A stretch of DNA of 47,301 nucleotides. Source: Actinomycetes bacterium. Its GTDB lineage: Bacteria; Actinomycetota; Acidimicrobiia; Acidimicrobiales; Acidimicrobiaceae. The notes beneath the pieces were generated by a model. It did no database searches and was not told where the DNA came from. It saw only the letters and a list, made by a program, of their open reading frames with translations. This document shows, piece by piece, positions 25,898 to 35,717 of this stretch (positions are counted from its first letter, which is position 1; each line of letters starts with the position of its first letter). The stretch covers positions 14,990-62,290 of the forward strand of contig JAKAQR010000013.1 of assembly GCA_021819725.1 (NCBI GenBank). The letters are read 5' to 3'. Both the position numbers and the translations under genes were made by a program.

Positions 25898-26632
25898 TTA
25901 GGTTGTTAACCCACTGGCAGCGGCTGGATCGAGCAGCAAGAGCGTATTGGTGCGATCGAGCGAGTGGATGGGAAGACCGTCTCCATTGATGGTACGTTCA
26001 ACGATGGCGGCCTTCTCTGGGCCGGTTGCGACGATGATCCGGAAGGCAAACCGATTGAGGGCGGGGAACGTGAGGGTGATCCGTTCGATCGGATTGGTAT
26101 TCGATGGATCTCGGTTGGCCGTCACGAGTGTGTGGCAGTTGCCAAGGGCCTCAGAGTCGGGAAAGAGTGAGGCGGTGTGCCCGTCGGACCCTAGGCCGAG
26201 GTGGACCACTGACCAAGGCTGATACTCGGAGAGTAAAAACTCGTAGCGCTTTGCATACCCTTTCGCCAGTGCCGTTCTCGCATCTCTTGTCGCCGCGTCG
26301 GGTGAATCACAGTCGGCGAGGAGCTGTTTTTCGGTCGGGGTATGGCATTGGATCATGGGCAACGTGACATAGTCAAGGCCTTCCAACCCATTTGCTATGT
26401 GCAGCCAGTTCGACCGTTCGTCATCGGCAGGGACGAGTCGTTCATCCACTTGACCGATCGCGAGTGGCTCTCCGTTGCGGGAGCTGAGCGACTCCTTTAG
26501 CGGTCCAAGGAGCTCCATAATGGTGTGGCCACCCGATAGTAGTAAGAGTCCCTCTTGGGTGAGATGCTCGTTGATGCGGGTACCGAAGAGCCCCGGTACA
26601 TCCTCGGCGATTTCATAGTGGAATTGTGTCAC
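25898..26632 (-). CDS. pgl: 6-phosphogluconolactonase
   Basis: A 244-residue member of the glucosamine-6-phosphate isomerase/6-phosphogluconolactonase family. Key matches are LLLLSGGHTIMELLGPL, GQVDERLVP and VHLGLGSDGHTASLFPDS, the last being diagnostic of DevB-type lactonases. It hydrolyses 6-phosphoglucono-lactone in the pentose phosphate pathway. GTG 26632 has AAAGGAG four bases upstream. It is transcribed toward fbiC with a 152-bp gap, and no zwf or gnd gene is in the window. Confidence 0.92.
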   Translation of the reverse strand: MTQFHYEIAEDVPGLFGTRINEHLTQEGLLLLSGGHTIMELLGPLKESLSSRNGEPLAIGQVDERLVPADDERSNWLHIANGLEGLDYVTLPMIQCHTPTEKQLLADCDSPDAATRDARTALAKGYAKRYEFLLSEYQPWSVVHLGLGSDGHTASLFPDSEALGNCHTLVTANRDPSNTNPIERITLTFPALNRFAFRIIVATGPEKAAIVERTINGDGLPIHSLDRTNTLLLLDPAAASGLTT

Positions 26633-26807
26633 AGTACTCCTTTCTGTTCGCAGAGCTTGCGACGTTCCTCCTTGCTACTTGATCCTAGCCTGTCCTCCTC
26701 GTCCACTGGAGAGAGAGTTTCGAAGGTGAAGATGAGGTCGAGGAGTGGTGGCGCTGCTATTCTGGTGTGGGCCAACAGATTCTTAATGCGATGGGGAGGC
26801 TTTTGAC

Positions 26808-27104
26808 GTGAGTCAACGGGATGATTTGAAGTCAGCAGTCTCAACGTCGTTACAGTATGTAAAGCAAGAGACGATTGACCCTGCCAAGCGACTCGGTGGA
26901 CTTCTCGTCTGGGGTGTGGTTGCCTCGATCCTCACAGCTTTTGGGTTCGTTCTCGTGGCGTTAGGCTTGCTTCGATTGCTCCAGGATGAGACTGGTACGA
27001 CCTTCCAGGGTCATCTGGACTGGCTCCCTTACCTCATCACTTTGGTGGTCGTTGTCGTTGTGCTTGCACTGACACTGAAGCGAATCGGAAAGCGAGGAAA
27101 GTGA
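26808..27104 (+). CDS. Small two-TM membrane protein (holin-superfamily-like)
   Basis: A 98-residue protein with two hydrophobic segments (LGGLLVWGVVASILTAFGFV continuing into LVALGLLRLL, and WLPYLITLVVVVVVLALTL), a polar N-terminus and a basic C-terminus. The layout recalls actinobacterial phage-holin-superfamily membrane proteins, but the function is unknown. GTG 26808 has GGGGAGG eight bases upstream. Its stop overlaps a possible GTG start of the next gene, and it opens a unit of four close genes ending in trmI. Confidence 0.7.
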   Translation: MSQRDDLKSAVSTSLQYVKQETIDPAKRLGGLLVWGVVASILTAFGFVLVALGLLRLLQDETGTTFQGHLDWLPYLITLVVVVVVLALTLKRIGKRGK

Positions 27105-27106
27105 CG

Positions 27107-27310
27107 ATGGCGGATAAAATTCGTCTGAGCGATGTTGAGGACTCCTTTCGCGGTGTCCAAAAGGCAGCGAATGGTTCCCTGAATGCGTTGCGCCCAGCGT
27201 TTCCAGGTTTCGTTGGTATCGCCGCCGGGTTGCTGGTGTTTGTCGCCTTCGTGGTCGGCTATCGTCGGGGCCGAAATAAAACATCGGTCATCGAGATTAC
27301 GCGCCTGTAA
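27107..27310 (+). CDS. Small single-TM membrane protein (unrecognised)
   Basis: A 67-residue protein with one hydrophobic segment (FVGIAAGLLVFVAFVVGY) followed by the basic stop-transfer RRGRNK. The N-terminal half is amphipathic (DKIRLSDVEDSFRGVQKAA). ATG 27107 is favoured by GAGGAAAG upstream; GTG 27101 also fits. No family recognised. It sits two bases after the previous gene, suggesting a shared membrane role. Confidence 0.65.
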   Translation: MADKIRLSDVEDSFRGVQKAANGSLNALRPAFPGFVGIAAGLLVFVAFVVGYRRGRNKTSVIEITRL

Positions 27311-27320
27311 GGAGAAAGAC

Positions 27321-27569
27321 TTGGCAAGACGAGGAGATGTTCTAGCGTCGCTTCGACCCTCGGTTCTGATGGTTAGGGCTTTGCGAAGAGTTTTTGAGTA
27401 CTCCCACAATCGCTGGTTGGTTGCGGGAGGTTTTGCTGTCTATGTCCTACTGAGCCTTACGAAGGGTCGCCTCAGTCGGCGCTTTCTCGCGCCGCATCAA
27501 AAGGCGACCTTGCGTCTTGATGAAGGGGTATCGTACCTGATCAGCGCGAAACAGCGTTCGAGGACGTGA
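27321..27569 (+). CDS. Small basic membrane protein (unrecognised)
   Basis: An 82-residue protein from TTG 27321, chosen because AAGGAGA lies just upstream and the preceding gene ends at 27310; longer readings run back through that gene. It has one hydrophobic stretch (WLVAGGFAVYVLLSL) flanked by basic residues (KGRLSRRF). Its stop overlaps the GTG of trmI (GTGA). Function unknown. Confidence 0.55.
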   Translation: MARRGDVLASLRPSVLMVRALRRVFEYSHNRWLVAGGFAVYVLLSLTKGRLSRRFLAPHQKATLRLDEGVSYLISAKQRSRT

Positions 27570-28414
27570 GCTCCCTATCGCAAGTTTTCCAGGAAGGTTC
27601 ATTTGTGTTGGTCGTCGACCCAAAGGATCGACGACTTTTGTTGCGCTTGGAGGCTGGAGCTAGCGCCAATACCCATCGCGGGCTGCTCACACACGACAGT
27701 ATCATTGGAGTCACCTCTGGTTCAACGGTGCTGACACGTTCGGGTTCTACCTTCGTGGTGTACGCACCCTCCTTTACCGATATCGTCCTGGAGATGCCGA
27801 GGGGTGCGCAGATCATCTACCCCAAGGACATTGCAGCCATGCTTGGCGAGTTGTCACTGCAGCCAGGTCTACGAATACTCGAGGCAGGGTTTGGGTCTGG
27901 GGCGTTGACGATGGGCCTGCTGCGCTACGGGGCCAAGGTGGTGACGGTTGAGAAACGAGAGGACTTCGCCAACCGTGGGCGTAAAAATGTGGAAAGCTTC
28001 CTCCCGCCAGAACTCAGTTCAAACCTTACCGTGGTGCATGGTGATGTGCTTGAGGTGGCGTTAGATGGTGTCTTTGACCGAGTGGTACTCGACCTTCTCG
28101 ATCCATGGACGGTGATTCCTCGGGTGCGTCCGTTGCTGAGCAATGATGGCAGGGTCGTCATCTACGTCACGAATATCAATCAGGTGCAAGAGGTGGTACG
28201 AGCGGTCCGTTCCAACGCGCTGATCGTCGACTCCGTCAAGGAGATCCTTGAACGGAGTTGGATCGTCAACGGCGATGTAGTACGACCAGAGCAAAAGATG
28301 GTGGGGCATACCGGATTCATCATTAGTGCCAAGACCACTCAACCTTCCGTTGCGAAGCCCCGAGACAGCGAAGGCCCAGCTGATGACCCACGCGTGGCGG
28401 ATTCGTCTCCGTAG
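27566..28414 (+). CDS. trmI: tRNA (adenine-58-N1)-methyltransferase TrmI
   Basis: A 282-residue SAM-dependent methylase. The N-terminal beta-rich domain (GSFVLVVDPKDRRLLLRLE, THRGLLTHDSIIG) is typical of TrmI, which also has RGAQIIYPKDIAAML. The SAM site is ILEAGFGSGALTMGLLRYG, followed by TVEKREDFANRGRKNVE and VVLDLLDPW. It forms m1A58 in the T-loop of tRNA. In mycobacteria trmI also lies near the proteasome ATPase gene, as here. GTG 27566 overlaps the upstream stop. The last ~20 residues are variable. A stem-loop follows the stop codon. Confidence 0.93.
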   Translation: MSSLSQVFQEGSFVLVVDPKDRRLLLRLEAGASANTHRGLLTHDSIIGVTSGSTVLTRSGSTFVVYAPSFTDIVLEMPRGAQIIYPKDIAAMLGELSLQPGLRILEAGFGSGALTMGLLRYGAKVVTVEKREDFANRGRKNVESFLPPELSSNLTVVHGDVLEVALDGVFDRVVLDLLDPWTVIPRVRPLLSNDGRVVIYVTNINQVQEVVRAVRSNALIVDSVKEILERSWIVNGDVVRPEQKMVGHTGFIISAKTTQPSVAKPRDSEGPADDPRVADSSP

Positions 28415-28415
28415 T

Positions 28416-28449
28416 CAAGAGCTGTAGATCCGCTACGAGCTAGCTCTTG
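28416..28449. terminator. Candidate terminator after trmI
   Basis: CAAGAGCT (28416-28423) pairs with AGCTCTTG (28442-28449), and inside them GTAG can pair with CTAC, leaving a five-base bulge. The hairpin begins one base after the trmI stop codon. There is no long T-run. Confidence 0.45.
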
Positions 28450-28908
28450 TTGGTGTCGCAGCGTGTTGGTGCCGGCACTACAGTTTGCGGCCCACACAGC
28501 AGTTTGCGGTAGGCCCGGTCGTTTGGTGTCGTCATGGAACCATAAGAAGTAGGTCCGTGTGAGCCGGGCTTGTCGTACGTACGGTGGTCTCAGGTTCGTG
28601 TGAATCCAGAGGATGTCGATCCCGCGACGTGTGTTGTGGAGAGGCCGGCCAAAGAACCTGACGACACAATCCGATCACCAAAGCATCCGATCACCAAAGA
28701 GTGTTACACCAACCGCGCTCGTCGTAGGCCTGTTCCGGAAAGGGGTCGACCCACTCGGTGATCCTCACATCGACCGAGGAGAGCCTCACCAGTCTCGGTA
28801 ATGCTCGCAGAACGTGGTTGACACCCCGTAGCCTTGTACCCTGGAGGAGGCTACTGCACCGAAGAAGGGGCGATCGAACGCTCACAGAAGGGAATCGTGA
28901 TGAGTAGC
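28450..28908. other. Intergenic stretch between trmI and ferredoxin gene
   Basis: About 460 bases with no plausible gene between two convergent genes. A 15-base sequence ATCCGATCACCAAAG is directly repeated at 28669-28683 and 28685-28699, and CAGTTTGCGG occurs twice around 28480-28510. Nothing else stands out. Confidence 0.4.
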
Positions 28909-29145
28909 TCAGTCGTTTTCGACGAAGATGCACTCCCCAGGACATTCCTCACTTGCTTCCGTGACGGCATCTTCAAGATCAGTAGGCACCGGCGCCATCT
29001 GGGCAGCCCCACCAGGATTATTTAAGACCTCTTGGCCTTCTTTCACATAAGCCAAACCGTCATCGAGCAGGGTGAAAACCGGCGGACAGATCTCTTCACA
29101 GAGGCCATCACCGGTGCAGAGATCCTGGTCAATCCAGACTTTCAT
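28909..29145 (-). CDS. Single-cluster ferredoxin
   Basis: A 78-residue ferredoxin. The cluster-binding part reads WIDQDLCTGDGLCEEICPPV, with Cys10 and Cys16, and the C-terminal ECPGECIF supplies Cys68. This is the pattern of actinobacterial one-cluster ferredoxins, usually 3Fe-4S. The position that would be the fourth ligand is Asp13, so a 3Fe-4S or Asp-liganded 4Fe-4S cluster is likely. Extra cysteines are at 20 and 72. It should carry electrons, possibly to a P450 or reductase elsewhere. ATG 29145 is chosen because AAAGGA lies five bases upstream. It is divergent from the proteasome ATPase gene. Confidence 0.9.
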   Translation of the reverse strand: MKVWIDQDLCTGDGLCEEICPPVFTLLDDGLAYVKEGQEVLNNPGGAAQMAPVPTDLEDAVTEASEECPGECIFVEND

Positions 29146-29210
29146 CGAGGTCCTTTCCATTTTGATTGTTTTCTTGGGACTCAGCGCACCGTGGTATGTC
29201 TCGGGTTATC

Positions 29211-29239
29211 TTGCGATGAGGAACCCAAACAAGTGTAGT
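29211..29239 (+). promoter_or_regulatory. Possible promoter for the proteasome operon
   Basis: TTGCGA (29211-29216) and TGTAGT (29234-29239) are 17 bases apart and lie 60 bases before the ATPase start codon, in the gap between divergent genes. Each box matches the consensus at about four of six positions, so this is only a candidate. Confidence 0.25.
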
Positions 29240-29298
29240 CGCCGGCGAGGTGTTCTAATTTCGCCATCACTCGGGTAGCGTGAAGAAAGGAAGGAGGC

Positions 29299-31050
29299 AT
29301 GATGGTCGATCGCAAGGATTCCCATGATGAGCAGTTGACCGCGCAAGAGCGACAGACGGTTGATGCGCTCCAGGTTGAAGTACAGGAGCTACGACGTCGG
29401 GTCAATGATGCACCTTCGCGGGAACGCGCGTTGGAGGAGAAGCTGCTTGAGGTGTCGGGTGCACTAGCGCAGTTGCAGGCCAAGAATGAGAAGTTGACCT
29501 TTACCCTGCAACAGGCGAGAGAACACATCGCCAATCTGCGCGAGGAGGTTGAGAAGTTAACCCAACCGCCAGCTGCCTATGGGGTGTTCATCGGCACTAA
29601 TGATGATGAAACGGTGGACATTATCTCTTCGGGTCGCAAGATGAAGGTTGCCGTCCACCCTGATATTGTCCTAGCGGACCTGCGGCATGGACAGGAGGTG
29701 ACCCTCAATGAGTCCTTCGCCGTGATTGGTGTTCGTGATCCGGACCGCAGTGGTGAGGTCGCCACGGTGAAGGATGTCTTGGAGGACGGGGAACGGGTCG
29801 TCGTCGTTGGCCGCGGTGATGATGAGCGCGTGGCGCTCTTGAGCGGGGTTTTGCGCAACACAAGAGTGCGAGTTGGCGATAGCGTGATGGTCGATCCGCG
29901 ATCTGCAATGGTGCTTGAGTTGCTACCGAAACCCGAGGTGGAGGAGCTCGCTCTCGAGGAGGTGCCAGACATCAGCTACTCCGATATCGGTGGGCTCGAC
30001 CATCAAATTGAAGAGATTCAGGATGCCGTTGAGCTACCATTCCTCTATCGCGAGCTGTTCTCGAACTATCGGCTCCCGGCTCCGAAGGGTATCTTGCTGT
30101 ATGGACCTCCGGGCTGCGGTAAGACGTTGATCGCTAAGGCGGTGGCCAACTCGCTGGCCAAGAAGATCGAGCAAACCTCGGGCCGGAGCGTGAAGAGCTA
30201 CTTTCTCAATGTCAAAGGTCCCGAGCTATTGAACAAATACGTGGGCGAGACCGAACGCCAAATCCGGTTGATCTTCCAACGTGCCCGCGAGAAGGCGGAA
30301 GAGGGCATGCCGGTCATCGTCTTTTTCGACGAAATGGATTCGCTTTTCCGGACGCGAGGGAGTGGAATCAGTTCGGACATGGAGTCCACAGTGGTCCCAC
30401 AGTTGTTGGCCGAGATCGATGGAGTCGAGACGCTTCGAAATGTGATTGTGATAGGGGCATCGAATCGCGAGGACCTGATCGATCCTGCAATTCTGCGACC
30501 TGGTCGCTTGGACGTGAAAATCAAGATTCAGCGACCTGACGTGAAGGCGGCGAATCAGATATTTTCACGTTACCTCACAGCGGATCTGCCACTCGATAAG
30601 AGTGAGGTGGATCGTCTTGGCAACGGAGATCGGCAAATAGCCGTGCAGCGGATCATCGAGACCACTGTGGAGACGATGTATGCGGCCGTCGATGCCAACC
30701 GGTTCTTAGAGGTCACCTATCAAAACGGAGAGAAAGAGGTCCTGTACTTCAAGGACTTCGCCTCTGGAGCAATGATTGAAAATATCGTGCGACGTGCCAA
30801 GAAGCTTGCAATCAAGCGTGAGATCTCTGGTCAGCCCGCTGGTATCAACCAGGAGGATTTGTTGGTTTCGATCGCCAAGGAGTTCAAGGAGCATGAGGAT
30901 CTTCCGAACACAACGAACCCTGATGATTGGGCCAAGATTTCAGGCAAGAAGGGGGAGCGAATCGTCTTCATGCGTATCCTGCTTTCGCAGGAGGAGGGTG
31001 CGGAGGGCGGTCGCGCCATCGAGCGGGTCGCCACTGGGCAGTACCTGTAA
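29299..31050 (+). CDS. mpa: Proteasomal AAA ATPase Mpa/ARC
   Basis: A 583-residue ATPase of the Pup-proteasome. Residues ~15-90 form the coiled coil that captures Pup ([16 protein letters not shown]). Two OB-type domains follow (~95-230). The AAA module has Walker [15 protein letters not shown], Walker [13 protein letters not shown] and an arginine-finger region ending [12 protein letters not shown]. The C-terminus ends GQYL, the tail by which Mpa docks on the 20S core. It unfolds pupylated proteins and threads them into PrcBA. ATG 29299 or 29302 may be used; AAGGAGG lies so close that 29302 is the better spaced. It leads the operon with dop, pup, prcBA and pafA. Confidence 0.96.
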   Translation: MMVDRKDSHDEQLTAQERQTVDALQVEVQELRRRVNDAPSRERALEEKLLEVSGALAQLQAKNEKLTFTLQQAREHIANLREEVEKLTQPPAAYGVFIGTNDDETVDIISSGRKMKVAVHPDIVLADLRHGQEVTLNESFAVIGVRDPDRSGEVATVKDVLEDGERVVVVGRGDDERVALLSGVLRNTRVRVGDSVMVDPRSAMVLELLPKPEVEELALEEVPDISYSDIGGLDHQIEEIQDAVELPFLYRELFSNYRLPAPKGILLYGPPGCGKTLIAKAVANSLAKKIEQTSGRSVKSYFLNVKGPELLNKYVGETERQIRLIFQRAREKAEEGMPVIVFFDEMDSLFRTRGSGISSDMESTVVPQLLAEIDGVETLRNVIVIGASNREDLIDPAILRPGRLDVKIKIQRPDVKAANQIFSRYLTADLPLDKSEVDRLGNGDRQIAVQRIIETTVETMYAAVDANRFLEVTYQNGEKEVLYFKDFASGAMIENIVRRAKKLAIKREISGQPAGINQEDLLVSIAKEFKEHEDLPNTTNPDDWAKISGKKGERIVFMRILLSQEEGAEGGRAIERVATGQYL

Positions 31051-31100
31051 GAGTTAACTGTTCAAGCGTCCCGGTGAGTAGTGGAGTCGAAGGAGGAGTG

Positions 31101-32594
31101 ATGTCAATACCAAAAGTGCTCGGCATTGAGACTGAATACGGGATTGTCGTCGCCGGTGCACCGGATGCGAATCCTATTACGACATCCTCGATGTTGATCA
31201 ACGCCTATGTCTCCGGGTTATCGGAACGGGTCGAGTGGGATTTTGTCGACGAGTCTCCTGGTGTGGATGCTCGTGGTTTTGCTCTTGAAGGGGGATCTGG
31301 CATCGAACTAGATACCCATCTAGTGAATGCGGTGTTGACAAACGGAGCGCGACTCTACGTCGACCATGCGCACCCTGAGTACTCCTCCCCGGAGTGTATC
31401 TCTCCCTCGCAGGCGTTGCTCTACGATAAGGCTGGGGAGGAGGTCATGATCCGTGCCATGGCGAACGCGAAACGGCTGCTTCCAAAGGGCCAAGAGATCG
31501 TGGCCTACAAGAACAACTCCGATCGAAAAGGTAATTCCTATGGTTGTCACGAGAACTATCTCGTCGATCGTAGTATTCCCTTTCAAAAAGTGGTCGCTGA
31601 ACTCGTTCCCTTCTTCGTGACTCGACAGATCATGATCGGAGCTGGCAAGGTTGGCTCTGAGTTTCCGGGCGCGAGCGCCTCGAAGGTGCCATTCCAACTC
31701 TCACAGCGGGCTGACTTCTTTGAGGAGGAGGTTGGTCTTGAGACCACGTTGAAGCGGCCTATTATCAATACCCGCGACGAACCACATTCTGATGGACAAC
31801 GTTTCCGGCGGCTGCATGTGATATTAGGTGATGCCAACCTGTCAGAGACCTCCACTTGGTTGAAGCTGGGCCTCACTGCCATCGTGTTAGCGATGATCGA
31901 GGATGGATTTCTTGAGGATCTCAAGATCGAGATGGCTGATCCGGTTTCGTCGTTACGGGAGATCTCGTGGGACCCGACGCTCAAGCAAAGAGTACTTCTT
32001 CGAGACGGGAGGCATCTCCGTGCCCTTGAGATTCAAGAAGCGTACCTTGAGCACGCTATCGCACACGCGGAGCACTATGGTATGGCGTACCTTGGAAATG
32101 AGACCGACGGTCCGGCGCTACTGGCCGAGTGGGAGCGTATCCTTTGTGTTCTCGCGGATGATCCAATGGAGTTGGCTGACACCCTCGATTGGGTGGCAAA
32201 GTGGCAAGTGGTTCAGGGTTATCAGCAGCGACATGGCGTTGAGAACCAGGACCCTAGGCTCGCAGCGATCGATCTACAGTACCACGACATGCGGCCACAA
32301 AAGTCACTGTTTCGGCGGCTGCCGATGCGACGCAGGCTTGAGGATGGTGCGATCGATGCGGCGGTGAGTAACCCACCACCGGATACTCGTGCCTTCTTCC
32401 GGGGCACCTGCCTCGCCCGTTTCCCTGGCTCGATCGCGGCGGCCAACTGGGACTCCATCATCTTCGACCTTGGGTCGGACCCACTGCGACGGGTACCCAT
32501 GATGGACCCATTGCGCGGGACGGAGAGTCATGTTGGTGAACTTCTCCGCCGAGTGAAGAGTGCTGCCGAGTTGGTCGAGGCATTAGGTTCATAA
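31101..32594 (+). CDS. dop: Pup deamidase/depupylase Dop
   Basis: A 497-residue carboxylate-amine ligase-like enzyme. The N-terminal signature VLGIETEYGI is shared with Paf[36 protein letters not shown] and [10 protein letters not shown] are further active-site stretches. Dop, not PafA, is indicated by the ~40-residue insert between GIETEYG and the DTHLVNAVL region (starting GAPDANPITT). Dop converts the C-terminal Gln of Pup to Glu and removes Pup from substrates. ATG 31101 has AGGAGG upstream; the longer open frame back to 30927 runs inside mpa and is not used. Its position just before pup is the conserved order. Confidence 0.95.
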   Translation: MSIPKVLGIETEYGIVVAGAPDANPITTSSMLINAYVSGLSERVEWDFVDESPGVDARGFALEGGSGIELDTHLVNAVLTNGARLYVDHAHPEYSSPECISPSQALLYDKAGEEVMIRAMANAKRLLPKGQEIVAYKNNSDRKGNSYGCHENYLVDRSIPFQKVVAELVPFFVTRQIMIGAGKVGSEFPGASASKVPFQLSQRADFFEEEVGLETTLKRPIINTRDEPHSDGQRFRRLHVILGDANLSETSTWLKLGLTAIVLAMIEDGFLEDLKIEMADPVSSLREISWDPTLKQRVLLRDGRHLRALEIQEAYLEHAIAHAEHYGMAYLGNETDGPALLAEWERILCVLADDPMELADTLDWVAKWQVVQGYQQRHGVENQDPRLAAIDLQYHDMRPQKSLFRRLPMRRRLEDGAIDAAVSNPPPDTRAFFRGTCLARFPGSIAAANWDSIIFDLGSDPLRRVPMMDPLRGTESHVGELLRRVKSAAELVEALGS

Positions 32595-32625
32595 CTAGGA
32601 TAAAGTGCAAAGATGAGGTGGATGC

Positions 32626-32820
32626 ATGGCTGAACGTGAACAAGTGCGAAAATCGTCATCGAATCGAGAGGAGGTCGTCGAGGAGGAGGCTGCTCCTTCG
32701 ACGGAGCGCTCCGATCAGCTCAAGGCAGAGCTTGACGACATTCTCGATGAGATTGATGAGGTACTAGAGGATAACGCGGAGGAGTTTGTCCGCAACTATG
32801 TCCAAAAGGGCGGACAGTAG
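32626..32820 (+). CDS. pup: Prokaryotic ubiquitin-like protein Pup
   Basis: A 64-residue, highly acidic, disordered modifier. The C-terminal half is the conserved Mpa-binding helix region (LDDILDEIDEVLEDNAEEFV), followed by RNYVQKGGQ. The terminal Gly-Gly-Gln requires deamidation by Dop before PafA can attach it to lysines of target proteins. ATG 32626 has GAGGT upstream. It lies 31 bases after dop and 37 before prcB. Confidence 0.97.
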   Translation: MAEREQVRKSSSNREEVVEEEAAPSTERSDQLKAELDDILDEIDEVLEDNAEEFVRNYVQKGGQ

Positions 32821-32857
32821 ACACTGCTGGCTGATGGAAAGAGAGAGGCGGTAGGCG

Positions 32858-33664
32858 TTGGCGCTGCCATTGTTTGATGTAGTTCGTGACCCGGGTCCAG
32901 ATTTCTGTGGTCTTTTAGGTCGCCTCGATGAGCGCGGTACGCAGGTGACGCGACAGTCGGGTTCACCGGAGATCTCGGGCGTTCCTCATGGGACCACCAT
33001 CGCTGCGGTGCGATTCCGCGATGGCGTGGTGATCGCTGGTGATCGTCGTGCCACCGAGGGCAATATCATTGCGAATCGGACCATCGAAAAGGTATTTCCT
33101 GCAGATCGCTTCTCGGCGGTAGCGATTGCCGGCGCGGCTGGCCCTGCTATCGAGATGGTGCGGCTTTTCCAGGTCCAGCTGGAGCATTATGAGAAGGTTG
33201 AAGGGACCGTGCTTTCCCTTGAGGGCAAGGCGAATCAGCTGGCACAGATGATTCGGTCGAATCTTGGCATGGCGATGCAGGGGCTTGCAGTTGTCCCGCT
33301 TTTTGCGGGTTGGGATCTCCATCGAAATCAAGGGAGAATCTTTACCTACGATATCGCAGGAGGCAAGTACGAGGAGGAGTCGTTCTATGCGACAGGATCG
33401 GGTGGTCGCGATGCTCGTGCCACGCTTCGACTCGGCTTCCGTCCTGGGATGAGTCGTGACGATGTCGTCCGCTTGGCGACGAAGGCGCTCTTTGAGGCGG
33501 CTCAAGAGGACTCTGCCACCGGAGGGCCGGACCTTTTGCGAGGTATTTTCCCCGTGATTGGTGTGATCGATGCCTCTGGGTATGCACGGGTTGGTGATGA
33601 CGAGCTCAGCATGCTCGCCCATGAATTGGAGACGGAGTTGACGACAAGGAGACAGCCAGAATGA
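32858..33664 (+). CDS. prcB: Proteasome beta subunit PrcB
   Basis: A 268-residue precursor. The propeptide ends at GVPHG, and autocleavage before Thr46 ([11 protein letters not shown]) exposes the catalytic N-terminal threonine. GDRRATEG supplies the Asp17-equivalent and NRTIEKVF the Lys33-equivalent. The C-terminal region [11 protein letters not shown] holds the Ser129-type loop. It forms the inner rings of the 20S core. The start is TTG 32858 with a weak GGTAGG site, which fits a propeptide of 45 residues. The stop overlaps the prcA start (ATGA). Confidence 0.96.
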   Translation: MALPLFDVVRDPGPDFCGLLGRLDERGTQVTRQSGSPEISGVPHGTTIAAVRFRDGVVIAGDRRATEGNIIANRTIEKVFPADRFSAVAIAGAAGPAIEMVRLFQVQLEHYEKVEGTVLSLEGKANQLAQMIRSNLGMAMQGLAVVPLFAGWDLHRNQGRIFTYDIAGGKYEEESFYATGSGGRDARATLRLGFRPGMSRDDVVRLATKALFEAAQEDSATGGPDLLRGIFPVIGVIDASGYARVGDDELSMLAHELETELTTRRQPE

Positions 33665-34347
33665 GTATGCCCTTTTACGTAGCTCCTGAGCAGATGATGA
33701 AGGATCGCGCCGACTATGCCCGAAAGGGCATTGCTCGGGGGCGTGCGCTCATCGGTGCCGTGTACCAAGTCGGCGTTTTGTTATGCGCAGAGAACCCTTC
33801 GCGTTCTCTCCACAAGGTCTCGGAGATCTATGACCGGATTGCCTTTGCTGGGGTCGGTAAGTACAACGAATTCGATCAGCTGCGAGTGGCGGGTATTCGC
33901 CATGCGGACACGAAGGGATTTGCATACGCTCGCGACGATGTCGACGCGAGAAGTCTGGCAAACCTCTATGCGCAGTATCTCGGCCAAGTCTTCACCCACG
34001 AGGTGAAGCCGCTTGAGGTGGAGATTCTGGTGGCTGAACTTGGGACCGCAGGTAAGGACTCGCAGCTGTTCCATATTCTCTACGACGGGACGGTCGTTGA
34101 CGAGCAACACTTTGCGGTGATCGGGGGCGACTCTGACGCGATCGCGGAGCGTTTTGCGGGATCGTATGCAGATGGTTGGGACCTTCGGGATGCTCTCCAT
34201 GCCTGTATCGGAGCCTTAAGCGAGGACGAGCACCAGTTGCAGTATGAGGATCTTGAGATTGCAGTCCTCGAGGATCGCGGCGAACGCAGAACCTTTCGTA
34301 GGATCGTTGGAGTTGAGTTGCAGAGCTTGGTTGGTGATCCTGGTTGA
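33661..34347 (+). CDS. prcA: Proteasome alpha subunit PrcA
   Basis: A 228-residue alpha subunit. The gate region begins [20 protein letters not shown], and [13 protein letters not shown] is the conserved helix and strand start. It has no N-terminal catalytic threonine. [20 protein letters not shown] lies near the C-terminus. It forms the outer rings that control entry and bind the Mpa tails. The ATG overlaps the prcB stop, and its own stop overlaps the TTG of pafA, so the genes are translationally coupled. Confidence 0.95.
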   Translation: MSMPFYVAPEQMMKDRADYARKGIARGRALIGAVYQVGVLLCAENPSRSLHKVSEIYDRIAFAGVGKYNEFDQLRVAGIRHADTKGFAYARDDVDARSLANLYAQYLGQVFTHEVKPLEVEILVAELGTAGKDSQLFHILYDGTVVDEQHFAVIGGDSDAIAERFAGSYADGWDLRDALHACIGALSEDEHQLQYEDLEIAVLEDRGERRTFRRIVGVELQSLVGDPG

Positions 34348-35717
34348 GCGGGGTGGCGGAGCTCGATCGTAGGATCTTTGGTATTGAGAATGAATACGGG
34401 GTCACGTGCACCTTACGGGGACAGCGTCGTTTGAGCCCTGACGAGGTAGCTAGATACCTATTCCGGCGAGTGGTGAGCTGGGGGCGTTCTTCCAATGTCT
34501 TCCTTGAAAACGGTGCTCGCCTGTATCTTGATGTTGGCAGTCATCCGGAGTACGCGACCCCGGAATGCGATAGTCTTGAGGACCTGATTAGTCATGACAA
34601 AGCTGGTGAGCTCATCCTTGAATCGTTGGCGTACTCTGCGGAGGTGCGGATGCGTGAGGAGGGGATCCGTGGTTCGGTCTATCTCCTGAAGAACAACACC
34701 GACTCGGCGGGCAACTCCTATGGTTGTCATGAAAACTTTCTGACGTTGCGCGTGGATGATCTTTCGCGTTTGGTGGAGGTGCTGATCCCCTTCCTCGTGA
34801 CACGGCAGATCTATGCAGGAGCTGGGAAGGTGCTGCTCACCTCCAGAGGCCCGGTCTATACCCTTTCGCAACGTGCTGAGCACATCTGGGAGGGCGTCTC
34901 CTCCGCTACGACCCGTTCTCGCCCGATCATTAATACTCGCGACGAACCCCATGCGGATGCGGAGCGTTTTCGTCGGTTGCACGTGATCGTTGGTGACTCA
35001 AACATGTCGCAGTGGGCCACCTTCTTGAAGGTTGGTGCGATGTCGCTGGTGCTGCGACTGCTCGAACATGACATCGTCTTGAGGGATCTCTCTATGGAAA
35101 ATCCGATTCGAGCGATTCGTGAGATCTCCCATGATCCTTCATTGACCAAGCGTGTGCGACTGGTCAATGGTCGTGAGATGACGGCGCTCGAGATACAGGA
35201 GAGTTACTACGAGCGCGCGCAACGCTTCAGTGCCAATCACGCGATTCCACCGGATGAGCAGCGTGCGTTGGTGATGTGGGGTGAGGCGTTGGAGGCGCTG
35301 CGTACTGATCCGATGAAGCTCGATGGACGGGTTGACTGGGTAACGAAGTATCGGCTGATTGAAGAGTACCGGGCACGACACGATCTGCCGTTGTCACACC
35401 CGCAGGTCTCTCTAGTCGATCTACAGTATCACGATATCAACCGTAACCGCAGTGTCTACTATAAGTTGGTTGAGCATGGTCGCACGGTTGAACTCGTGGA
35501 TGAGGAGCGTATCAAGCGGGCAGTTGATGTCCCGCCGCAGACCACGCGTGCTCGTCTGCGCGGGGAGTTTATTGCGGCGGCGAAGGCGCATCACCGCGAT
35601 TACACGGTAGATTGGGTGCACCTTAAGCTCAATGACCAGGCGCAGCGGACGGTGATGTTGAAAGACCCATTTGCGTCCTATGATGACCGGGTGGAGAGGT
35701 TGATAGCAGGTTTATGA
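34344..35717 (+). CDS. pafA: Pup-protein ligase PafA
   Basis: A 457-residue ligase that attaches deamidated Pup to substrate lysines using [14 protein letters not shown] is the N-terminal nucleotide/Mg signature, followed by [37 protein letters not shown] and [20 protein letters not shown]. It lacks the long N-terminal insert seen in Dop. The start may be TTG 34344 (overlapping the prcA stop) or GTG 34353. The stop overlaps the lepB start (ATGA). The gene usually followed by pafB and pafC in mycobacteria is followed here by a signal peptidase gene. Confidence 0.96.
   Translation: MSGVAELDRRIFGIENEYGVTCTLRGQRRLSPDEVARYLFRRVVSWGRSSNVFLENGARLYLDVGSHPEYATPECDSLEDLISHDKAGELILESLAYSAEVRMREEGIRGSVYLLKNNTDSAGNSYGCHENFLTLRVDDLSRLVEVLIPFLVTRQIYAGAGKVLLTSRGPVYTLSQRAEHIWEGVSSATTRSRPIINTRDEPHADAERFRRLHVIVGDSNMSQWATFLKVGAMSLVLRLLEHDIVLRDLSMENPIRAIREISHDPSLTKRVRLVNGREMTALEIQESYYERAQRFSANHAIPPDEQRALVMWGEALEALRTDPMKLDGRVDWVTKYRLIEEYRARHDLPLSHPQVSLVDLQYHDINRNRSVYYKLVEHGRTVELVDEERIKRAVDVPPQTTRARLRGEFIAAAKAHHRDYTVDWVHLKLNDQAQRTVMLKDPFASYDDRVERLIAGL

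Noticed and set aside
28593..28607. GGTTCGTGTGAATCC resembling a tRNA T-arm
   Set aside because: No anticodon arm, acceptor stem or CCA-like end could be matched around it.
30927..31100. Upstream extension of the dop reading frame
   Set aside because: It overlaps the end of mpa; ATG 31101 has AGGAGG at good spacing and matches Dop N-termini.
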